From: Paenibacillus sp. BJ-4
GTDB taxonomy: Bacteria > Bacillota > Bacilli > Paenibacillales > Paenibacillaceae
Length of the DNA: 64,000 nucleotides
NCBI RefSeq assembly: GCF_020404765.1
Contig: NZ_JAIVEM010000006.1
Location: 248,001-312,000 of the forward strand
Direction: 5' to 3'
Position numbers and translations under genes: made by a program. This document shows positions 43,487 through 51,036 of the stretch, piece after piece. Position 1 is the first letter of the stretch. Each line of letters starts with the position of its first letter. The notes below the pieces were generated by a model. The model made no database searches, was not told where the DNA came from, and saw only the letters and a program-made list of their open reading frames with translations.

Positions 43487-44028
43487 TGGATATGCGCATT
43501 CGAGTTGAACCGGATGTGCTTCGGGGGCTTAGCGGGCAGCTACAGCATGCGGCGGAGCAAATTCAACAGTTAACAGCAGGTTTGGAGCAGGCGTTACAAT
43601 CGCTGGATTGGGATGTATCTGCACGTGAGACGGTCTTGGATCATTGGATGCAGGCCAAGCGAATGTCGGAGCAGATTCATGCTTACCTCCATACATCAGG
43701 TGCACAACTGAACCGAAAGGCAGAGGAGTTTCAGTCTGTTGACCACAACTATCATACGATTCTGTCATTTGCCAGCCAGCCATTGGGACGCCCCGTCACG
43801 ATGCTCGATTGGTCGAATCAGCAATCCCCGTCTATTTTGCCCGGGCAAACTTCGGAAGGAAGCGGTCTGATTTCAAACCCGCAGTCTGTCGTACATGCCA
43901 TTACCGGCATACCATCTTCAGATGCAGGAACACTGAAGATGGATATTCTGGAGCAGGCATCCTCCGGCAGTCCACAGGATTGGTATTTTACGGACCCGTC
44001 TGTAGTGAGAGATCAACCTGTCGCATAG
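43486..44028 (+). CDS. WXG100-like protein with C-terminal tail, T7SS-associated
   Basis: 180 aa. The first ~95 residues are a helical hairpin (LRGLSGQLQHAAEQIQQLTAGL, then LDWDVSARETVLDHWMQAKRMSEQIHAYLH) with Trp in LDWDV at the turn, similar to WXG100 proteins but without Gly. A ~85-residue Pro/Ser/Gln-rich tail follows. It could be a substrate or a dimer partner of the nearby EsxA. Its start overlaps the previous stop, so it is translationally coupled; it is the last gene before a 248-nt gap. Confidence 0.6.
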   Translation: MDMRIRVEPDVLRGLSGQLQHAAEQIQQLTAGLEQALQSLDWDVSARETVLDHWMQAKRMSEQIHAYLHTSGAQLNRKAEEFQSVDHNYHTILSFASQPLGRPVTMLDWSNQQSPSILPGQTSEGSGLISNPQSVVHAITGIPSSDAGTLKMDILEQASSGSPQDWYFTDPSVVRDQPVA

Positions 44029-44276
44029 CAGGTTTAATTCCATGATTATCTTGTTCGATTGCGAGTTTGAATGAATTAATACCATTATTCCCGGTTTTTT
44101 GGGACTTATTAGGTGTCTTTTTTGTCAGGATCATACTGTTAGATGCTGTTATATAGTTAAAAAGTGGGATAATTGCATTTAGGACCTTTGCCTTTTGTAG
44201 GGAATTCAATAACCATAGTACAATTTGAACCAGTTAAACAATAAACATTTTTTATCATCAAGGAGGACTCATAAAA

Positions 44277-44552
44277 ATGGCAGGACGCATTTTAATTACA
44301 CCAGAACAGGTCGATCAGGTAGCTAACCAATTTAAACAAAGCGGTGAGCAAAGCCAGCAAATCGTTTCCAGTCTGACACAGTCCATCTCAGGTATGGAAG
44401 GTCAATGGGAAGGTATGACTAAGCAACGTTTCTTCCAAGAGTTTCAGGAAGCTAGCAAACAAATGCAAGCTTTCGTAACGACTTTGAACAGCATCAGCCA
44501 GGAATTGACGGCTATCGCTAACAAATTCCGTACGGTTGACCAAGCTAAGTAA
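44277..44552 (+). CDS. esxA: WXG100 family protein EsxA
   Basis: 91 aa, the classic size. Two helices are joined by MEGQWEGMTKQRF with W44-x-G46. The first helix starts ITPEQVDQVANQFKQSGEQ and the C-terminal helix ends TAIANKFRTVDQAK. It is the likely main secreted substrate and structural partner of the T7SS. AAGGAGG lies 11 nt before the ATG. A terminator follows, so it is probably highly expressed as a separate short transcript or 3' end of the operon. Confidence 0.95.
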   Translation: MAGRILITPEQVDQVANQFKQSGEQSQQIVSSLTQSISGMEGQWEGMTKQRFFQEFQEASKQMQAFVTTLNSISQELTAIANKFRTVDQAK

Positions 44553-44742
44553 GCCGCCAGCCAGGCATTTCTTCATAATTTTACCACGCTATAAAGAAGC
44601 AATATGTGAACCATTCCTCACAGTTTAGAATAGATGGTTCCAAGTAGAAACGGTTTGGCTGTCCTTTACCAGGATGATATCCATTTCTGCAGATAAATAT
44701 AAGAACAGAGGATAACGTTAAACGTATACTTTCTTATATTTT

Positions 44743-44782
44743 AAGAAAACCGGGCGATCTTAGGACACCCGGTTTTCTTGCC
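44743..44782 (+). terminator. Rho-independent terminator after esxA
   Basis: AAGAAAACCGGG and CCCGGTTTTCTT are perfect complements across a 13-nt loop. Confidence 0.78.
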
Positions 44783-44849
44783 ATCCACAGAAATTTATAT
44801 TAAAGTGAGGAAACTAGCATACTGAACGATATAAGGAGAGGGATGTTTC

Positions 44850-46889
44850 ATGTCTTTTCAACCGAATCCGGGAGACGAATTGATCATAAACGGCACAGCT
44901 TATGTGGTTGGACGACATCCAGTTGCACCCGGTTTGGCCTATGCTCAAGCGGGGCGTCAAGGCATTGTATATCAGCTGAATGCTAAAAGTGGAGCGCCAC
45001 ATGAGGCTAAAGCCCTTAAAGTGTTTTTTCCGAAGTTCCGTATCCCGGCTATGGTTTATCAATCTGAGCATATGGAAGCATACGGGGATATTCCCGGTTT
45101 GCAGGTGTGCAAGCGTGATGTGCTCACTCCAGAAAGAAACGGAAGTCTGATCGCCGAACAGCCTGATTTGCTGTATGCGGTACTGATGCCATGGGTTCAT
45201 GGTACGACGTGGTTCGATTGCCTCACAGATCAGCGTCAGCTTGAGGCTTCCGATAGTCTGGCTTTAGCCAGAGCACTGGCAGGGATCGGTTCGGCTATGG
45301 AGCAAAAAGGACTGGCGCACTGTGATTTATCAGCGCCAAATGTCATGCTTCCGTTTTTTTCTGAAGTGGAACTGCCTGAAGGCACGTCAGCTGTAGAATT
45401 GGTGGACGTGGAGCAAATGTATAGTACCAAAATGGATCGTCCAGACGCTCTATTGGCAGGTTCACCAGGATATGCCGCACACCGTACCGTTCACAGCGGG
45501 TTATGGAGCGCATACGCAGACCGTTTTGCAGGGGCCATTATTATTGGAGAAATGCTGGGCTGGTCTGACCGTGTAATCATAGATAAAGCGTGGGGCGAAA
45601 GCTATTTTGATCAGCACGAAATGCAGACGCCTTGCGAACGATATTTTATTTTACGAAAATCACTGGAATCCCGATGGGGAAGCAAGGTGGTAGAACTGTT
45701 CAGTCGTGCCTGGGATAGTCAGGATTTAAGCAGTTGTCCTACCTTTGGCGAATGGCTGGTTGTGCTTAATGGCATTACTGAACAGGAAATTCCTGTTGAA
45801 GTAGAAGCGACAGAGCTTGAGACGACAGAAACAGCACAAGCCGCCGCCGTAGGTAGTTCTTCCGTTGAGCCAGCATCCTCTTTAGTTGCACCGCTCGAAG
45901 CTGAGCAGGCTGCGCTGCTTAATCAGGCCGCTGAGGAGCAGGGACAGCGTGGGGTAACGGACAAGCTGTTCCGACAGGCCCGTGATCTGGAGCAGCAAAA
46001 CAAACCTGCTGCAGCGCTGGAAGTATATCGGTCGTTGTATCATTTTGTAGAAGACGGCAGTCCTCTGCATGTCGAGGTATCGGCTGCTATTACAGGGCTG
46101 GAAGAGCAGTTAAATCCCAAGACACCAGAGCAACCCGAAAAATCGGCAGCCTGGTATCGCTCGAAAACGTTTATCGTATCGACAGCGGCTGCGGTCGTTT
46201 TCTTAGCTGTTGGAATTCCAACCGTTAAGATTCTTGCGGATCAGTCCAATCAACGGCAAATTGAGGCAGCAAAACAGGAAGAAGCCGTGAAGGCTGCACA
46301 AGCCAAGCTGGCTGCAGAACAGGAGGCCGCTCAAAAGGTGTTAGCTGAGAAGCAACGGCAGGAAGCGGAGGAGCAGGCCAAACAACAGGCAAAGCAACAT
46401 GCTCTTACCCAAAAGCAGCAGGAAGAGCAGAAAAAACAGCAGGCCCTTATAGATCAACAGGTCAAATATGAAGCTTATCTTGCCCAAAAGGAAAAAGAGA
46501 ATCAGGCAGCTGTCAAGCTGGCCAAGCAAAAAGTATATGATCAGCAGGCAAAGTATGAAAAGTATTTGGCATGGAAAAAGGATCAGGAAGCCCGTGCAGC
46601 CCAGGAAGAGGCAGCGCGTAAGGCGGCAGCTGAGGCAGCACAAAAGCAAGAGGCGTCGATGCATGAACGTAACAAGGAGAACGTTCTCCAGCTTATTTCA
46701 CTGTATAACAAGGCTTATGCCTCCCAGGAGGGGGGGAGCACGGCAAAGGCAAAGAGCTTTGCCAATCGTTTTAGAGCATTATACGATAGTAATCCATCCT
46801 ATTATCGTAAGGTAGGTGAAGTAGGATATCGGGCTTCTTCTATCTATAACTTTTTAAGTGACACGAATTTTAGACTGCCTAAAATTTAA
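44850..46889 (+). CDS. Membrane Ser/Thr kinase-like protein with EssB-like topology
   Basis: 679 aa. Residues ~1-300 are a protein-kinase fold: Lys57 in EAKALKVF, the catalytic loop HCDLSAPN (157-164, Asp159 and Asn164) and Asp186 in LVDVEQMY in place of DFG. A helical segment with a TPR-like look (about 360-425) comes next, then one transmembrane helix (441-462), a long Ala/Gln/Lys coiled coil (about 465-610) and a compact C-terminal domain. EssB/YukC of T7SS has the same kinase-fold, TM, outer-domain layout but is catalytically dead; here the key residues remain. vWA and PP2C genes follow, forming a kinase-vWA-phosphatase set. Confidence 0.8.
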   Translation: MSFQPNPGDELIINGTAYVVGRHPVAPGLAYAQAGRQGIVYQLNAKSGAPHEAKALKVFFPKFRIPAMVYQSEHMEAYGDIPGLQVCKRDVLTPERNGSLIAEQPDLLYAVLMPWVHGTTWFDCLTDQRQLEASDSLALARALAGIGSAMEQKGLAHCDLSAPNVMLPFFSEVELPEGTSAVELVDVEQMYSTKMDRPDALLAGSPGYAAHRTVHSGLWSAYADRFAGAIIIGEMLGWSDRVIIDKAWGESYFDQHEMQTPCERYFILRKSLESRWGSKVVELFSRAWDSQDLSSCPTFGEWLVVLNGITEQEIPVEVEATELETTETAQAAAVGSSSVEPASSLVAPLEAEQAALLNQAAEEQGQRGVTDKLFRQARDLEQQNKPAAALEVYRSLYHFVEDGSPLHVEVSAAITGLEEQLNPKTPEQPEKSAAWYRSKTFIVSTAAAVVFLAVGIPTVKILADQSNQRQIEAAKQEEAVKAAQAKLAAEQEAAQKVLAEKQRQEAEEQAKQQAKQHALTQKQQEEQKKQQALIDQQVKYEAYLAQKEKENQAAVKLAKQKVYDQQAKYEKYLAWKKDQEARAAQEEAARKAAAEAAQKQEASMHERNKENVLQLISLYNKAYASQEGGSTAKAKSFANRFRALYDSNPSYYRKVGEVGYRASSIYNFLSDTNFRLPKI

Positions 46890-46961
46890 TTATTGAACTA
46901 TTCATGATAGATAGGCTGATAGATAGAGATACAAGGTAACTGAGGGGAGCATGTACAAACC

Positions 46962-47714
46962 ATGAATTATACAATACAGGCTTCACAACGTACCCCCGCC
47001 CTGATCATTTACCTGATTGACATCAGCGCGTCGATGAACATGCTGATGGAGGGGCGACGGCGCATTGACGTTGTGTATGAGGCTATATCGCTGGCGATCC
47101 GGCAGATGGTTTTCCGTTCAACCAAAGGGAATCGTCTGACTGCACGCTACCGGATTGCGATCTTGGCTTACAGTGACGACGTGTATGATCTGTTGAACGG
47201 TGTAAAAGGGATTGATGAAATCGCAGCCATTGGCTCGTTGCCCGATTTGACGCCCAAACGGTTTTCAGATTCCGCAAAGGCTTTCTTGCAAGCCGAGCGT
47301 ATTTTACAAGCAGAGCTGCCAGGGATGCAGGATTGTCCTGCTCCTTTGGTTTGCCATATGACAGATGGGGTATCTACAGGCGATGATCCGGAGCCGATTG
47401 CCAAGCGCATTATGAGCATGAGCGTACCGGATGGAAATGTGCTGGTAGAAAATATATTTTTATCTGACAGACTGCTGGAGACACCTATTCAGGACCCTCG
47501 TCGCTGGAAAGGCTTGACGCACAATACACCGCTGCAAGATGAGCATGCTGTGAAATTGCGTAATATGTCTTCTGTACTCCCTGAAAGCTATCGGGAAATG
47601 CTGTTTGAGGCAGATTATCAGCTGGGTGAAGGGGCGATTATGATGCTGCCTGGAACCTGTGCGGAACTGGTGTCCATCGGTTTTCAAATGTCGGCCGCAA
47701 CGCCTGTACGGTAA
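46962..47714 (+). CDS. vWA-domain protein (TerY-like)
   Basis: 250 aa. A full MIDAS is visible: DISAS at 20-24, the Thr near 105 and MTDG at about 133-136, so it should bind a metal and a partner. TerY-like vWA proteins encoded with PP2C phosphatases and kinases make up the TerY-P triad described by Aravind and colleagues. It is 72 nt after the kinase and 13 nt before the phosphatase, so the three genes are one operon. GAGGGGAGC is the SD. Confidence 0.85.
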   Translation: MNYTIQASQRTPALIIYLIDISASMNMLMEGRRRIDVVYEAISLAIRQMVFRSTKGNRLTARYRIAILAYSDDVYDLLNGVKGIDEIAAIGSLPDLTPKRFSDSAKAFLQAERILQAELPGMQDCPAPLVCHMTDGVSTGDDPEPIAKRIMSMSVPDGNVLVENIFLSDRLLETPIQDPRRWKGLTHNTPLQDEHAVKLRNMSSVLPESYREMLFEADYQLGEGAIMMLPGTCAELVSIGFQMSAATPVR

Positions 47715-47726
47715 GGAGGTAAAAGC

Positions 47727-48563
47727 ATGAATCCACTGCTGTCCCTGCTCCCCGCGAGCAAAAGAAAGGGAATGAATGCAAGGCTGGCTCAGCATTTTGC
47801 TTACATAAGCTCTCAGACAGGCGATCAGCCTTTATCATCTCATCATAGTCGTTTTATGTGTCGTTATGGCTATGGAAGGTCTGCCGAATCTGCCAGCATG
47901 GGGGAAAGCGGACAGGATTTTGCCGCAGTGCGGATTCATAAATCCGTCTGTTGCTTTGTCTTGTGTGACGGTGTCGGGCTCAGTTATCGAGGAGATTTTG
48001 CAGCTCGCTATCTGGGCTCTTCTTTACTGGATTGGCTGGAAGAGGGGCGGGATCTGTCTGCTGATCAATTGAGGATGTATCTCGAACGCTTGGCCGGTAC
48101 AGCTACAGAGGAATTGGATCGGCAGCCTTTGAATCTCGAATCAGGCTTAATGCGTTCGGTATTGGAGGACAAACGTCGTCAGGGAAGCCAGTCCATGTAT
48201 ATTTGCGGTAAAATCGAACTGCCGAAGCGCGGTGCTCGTGGGCGTCTTAGACTTGCCTGGCAGGGCGATTCACGCTTGCGACTATGGAACGGTGCGGAGG
48301 AAATCAGCGAGTTGTTTGATCATACCTTCTCTACAGCAGAGCGCTGGTCCACAAGCCGTGGACCGATCGGAGGTAAGCCTCATTGGTACGAAAGAAGCAT
48401 ACCCGCAGATATGCCAATGAGACTACAGGTATATAGTGACGGTTTATCCGATTTGGACCCTATTTGCGAGCCTGTCCCTGATGAGCAGATACAAGTATTG
48501 CTGGATGCATCCCATACCGGGGGGCTTGATGATGATGCGGCATTTATTGAATTGCAGTGGTAA
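47727..48563 (+). CDS. PP2C-family Ser/Thr phosphatase
   Basis: 278 aa. PP2C motifs in order: GESGQDFA (Asp64), VLCDGVG (Asp81), WQGDSRLRLWN, VYSDGLSDLD and GLDDDAAF near the C-terminus. The Asp residues coordinating the two metals are present, so it should be active. It probably counteracts the kinase two genes upstream and so could control the secretion system. TAAGGAGGT is the SD, 8 nt before the ATG. Confidence 0.87.
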   Translation: MNPLLSLLPASKRKGMNARLAQHFAYISSQTGDQPLSSHHSRFMCRYGYGRSAESASMGESGQDFAAVRIHKSVCCFVLCDGVGLSYRGDFAARYLGSSLLDWLEEGRDLSADQLRMYLERLAGTATEELDRQPLNLESGLMRSVLEDKRRQGSQSMYICGKIELPKRGARGRLRLAWQGDSRLRLWNGAEEISELFDHTFSTAERWSTSRGPIGGKPHWYERSIPADMPMRLQVYSDGLSDLDPICEPVPDEQIQVLLDASHTGGLDDDAAFIELQW

Positions 48564-48573
48564 ATGAATAAGC

Positions 48574-48620
48574 AAAAGGACGTTTGCATCCATGTCAATG
48601 GCTGGAGGACGTCCTTTTTT
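48574..48620 (+). terminator. Rho-independent terminator after the PP2C gene
   Basis: AAAAGGACGT and ACGTCCTTTT are perfect complements with an inner pairing (CATCC/GGCTG-like) and a T run. It marks the end of the T7SS/triad locus. Confidence 0.78.
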
Positions 48621-48828
48621 GATGCATACATACAAAAAAACAAACAGTTAAGATAGATTTGGAATGCAATCGAGATACAAGAAGAAAAGATGCGCTAATT
48701 CGCGTAATATTCGTTCTTTTCCTCCATATCGCAAAGGAATAGCAAAAAACGCGCAAAAATGGTGATTATAAAGTATCCCCTTTTGGGTAATCTTGTGATT
48801 ATACAGGAAACTGAAGGGAGAGATACAT

Positions 48829-49638
48829 ATGAGCTACACATCTGTAGGAAATGCGCGCTTTGAAGGCAAAACGGCTCTAATCACGGGGGCTGGTTCTGGC
48901 ATTGGCAAGGCAACGGCTATTCAAATGGCGAGAGAAGGAGCGAATGTCGCCCTCTTTGACGTAAGTAATGAGCGGATTTTGGAGACGGAAAGAGAAATTA
49001 ATTCCATACGAGAAGGATCAGCACGGGCATTTGACGTGGACATTGCCGATCCGGTGCGTGTGGAGAAAGCAGTGTTGGAAGCCGTAGAATTGTTTGGCGG
49101 GTTGCACATCATTTTTGCCAATGCCGGAATTAACGGAGTAGTTGGACCGATTGAAGATTTGAGCATTGAGGATTGGCGGCAAACATTATCTACAAATCTG
49201 GATGGTACCTTTCTGACGGTGAAGTATACGGTGCCACATTTGAAAAAGAACGGGGGCGGCAGCATTATCATTACCAGCTCCATTAATGGAAATCAGCGTT
49301 TTACCAGCTTTGGGATGTCAGCTTACAGCACTTCGAAGGCAGGTCAAACCGGGTTTGCTAAAATGGCGGCGCTGGAGCTGGCCAAATTCCGTATCCGTGT
49401 CAATGTCATCTATCCTGGTGCCATTTCGACCAATATTGATGAAACAACGGAGAAATCGGAAAGGTTAAAGCAGATTACCATCCCTGTTCAGTTTCCCGAA
49501 GGAGGGCAGCCGTTGGCTAATGGGCCGGGTCAACCCGAGCAGGTAGCTGATTTAGTCACCTTTTTGGCCTCCGATCATTCGCGTCATATCACTGGCGCAC
49601 AAATTGTGATTGATGGGGCGGAATCCTTATTGTTTTAG
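48829..49638 (+). CDS. SDR-family oxidoreductase
   Basis: 269 aa. Classical SDR: TGAGSGIG, NAGI, catalytic Ser in IITSSING, YSTSKAG and a C-terminal GAQIVIDGAESLLF. The specific substrate is unknown. GGGAG lies before the ATG. It sits between the T7SS terminator and the first CRISPR leader and has no obvious partner. Confidence 0.88.
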   Translation: MSYTSVGNARFEGKTALITGAGSGIGKATAIQMAREGANVALFDVSNERILETEREINSIREGSARAFDVDIADPVRVEKAVLEAVELFGGLHIIFANAGINGVVGPIEDLSIEDWRQTLSTNLDGTFLTVKYTVPHLKKNGGGSIIITSSINGNQRFTSFGMSAYSTSKAGQTGFAKMAALELAKFRIRVNVIYPGAISTNIDETTEKSERLKQITIPVQFPEGGQPLANGPGQPEQVADLVTFLASDHSRHITGAQIVIDGAESLLF

Positions 49639-49765
49639 CGCTGAGCAGATTTTTAGTCATAGAGAAATGATGAACGTTGTTTGAGTGTATGGTCTTGGTT
49701 ATGATGCTTATTTATGGTATATGTATAAAGGAAGATAAAGCAAATTTTCTCTCTCTCTATTGTTT

Positions 49766-49946
49766 GGTGCGAATGTGAAGCTCACATAAAATCCCTAGAT
49801 CCTTCGCACCTCGAAATTTGTCGAAAAGGATTCAAATCAGCTTTCATCGATAAAAGTCAATCCTAGATTCAAGCTTTTTTGGTATCGTTTTTATGAAAAT
49901 GTACAGAATTGATATCTTTTCTGGATCAATTGGGTACATTTTCGCT
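49766..49946 (+). promoter_or_regulatory. CRISPR leader 1
   Basis: AT-rich leader running into the first repeat with TTTTCGCT. It holds nested inverted repeats: GGTGCGAA (49766-49773) with TTCGCACC (49803-49810), and inside it ATGTGA-AGC-TCACAT (49773-49787). The same plan and further shared blocks (such as ATTCAAGCTTTTTTGG) occur in the leader of array 2. The 127 bases before it (49639-49765) show no gene. Confidence 0.8.
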
Positions 49947-50724
49947 GTCGCACTCTATATGAGTGCGTGGATTGAAATTCAAAGTCAAAGTATTCGGCTC
50001 TAGCATCTCCTGGTCGCACTCTATATGAGTGCGTGGATTGAAATTGCTAGGCATGCTACAAAAATCCCCTATCAACGCGCCGTCGCACTCTATATGAGTG
50101 CGTGGATTGAAATATACAACGCTGTTACGAATTTTGTGGATGCCGTCAGTCGCACTCTATATGAGTGCGTGGATTGAAATCAATAATGAAAGGAGGTTTC
50201 CTAGCGTATGGAGCCAGGTCGCACTCTATATGAGTGCGTGGATTGAAATATGTAGTTATGGGTGGAAACGTTTGGATAGCTTAGTCGCACTCTATATGAG
50301 TGCGTGGATTGAAATATAGAATCACATCCTCAATAGGGTTTAAATGGTGGGGTCGCACTCTATATGAGTGCGTGGATTGAAATAAAAAGTTTTGAGAAAA
50401 AATACCATATCCCTTCGAGTCGCACTCTATATGAGTGCGTGGATTGAAATTTGATGACAAGCCGAAGAATAAAGCCAGCAAATAACGTCGCACTCTATAT
50501 GAGTGCGTGGATTGAAATTCGTTATTATTATATTCAACAAACAAAAGGCTCTGTGGTCGCACTCTATATGAGTGCGTGGATTGAAATTCCTTATACGGCA
50601 TCGGCTCCCGTGGCTTGTTGCCCGTCGCACTCTATATGAGTGCGTGGATTGAAATCTGTAGATACGCATCATCTGCGGATCGATCTCAACATGTCGCACT
50701 CTATATGAGTGCGTGGGTTAAAAT
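49947..50724 (+). CRISPR. CRISPR array 1, type I-C repeats, 12 repeats and 11 spacers
   Basis: 32-nt repeats beginning GTCGCACTCTATATGAGTGC and ending GTGGATTGAAAT, starting at 49947, 50013, 50082, 50149, 50218, 50284, 50352, 50419, 50487, 50556, 50624 and 50693. Spacers are 34-37 nt and differ from one another. The repeat's CACTC/GAGTG stem is typical of type I-C. The last repeat is degenerate at its 3' end (GGGTTAAAAT), so the leader is on the left and transcription is on the plus strand. It lies 312 nt before cas3. Confidence 0.98.
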
Positions 50725-50842
50725 CGGGGCGCGGGTTGCATGTAACTGGCAATCCATGCCCACTCCACATGAAGATGTATTTTAAAACTCATTTTGTAAG
50801 TGTAATTCGAACTTAAAATATTTAATTTTGGTGTATGTCAAG

Positions 50843-50875
50843 AATCCTCAGAGAAAGAGCTCTGGGGATTTTTTT
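50843..50875 (+). terminator. Terminator of CRISPR array 1
   Basis: AATCCTCAGAG and CTCTGGGGATT pair (one wobble) around AAAGAG, followed by a T run. The rest of 50725-51036 is AT-rich with no gene; a TAAAAT word near 50913 may belong to the cas3 promoter. Confidence 0.78.
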
Positions 50876-51036
50876 ATGAGTGCTTGATTCGCTCAAAATA
50901 CTGAATTTTTCTCTAAAATAATTTGTTTGGGAGGAAAATGTAAATCAATGTCGAAAAAAGTAAATAAGTCTTAGTTCAAGAGACTCATTCAGCAGAAGTA
51001 TAGGCTCATATAGGCCGAAATTAAAGGAGTGAAAAA

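Noticed and set aside
50281..50699. Minus-strand frames over array 1 with repeated NPRTHIECD and STHSYRVR blocks
   Set aside because: They are translations of CRISPR repeats; the periodicity comes from the 32-nt repeats, not from a protein.
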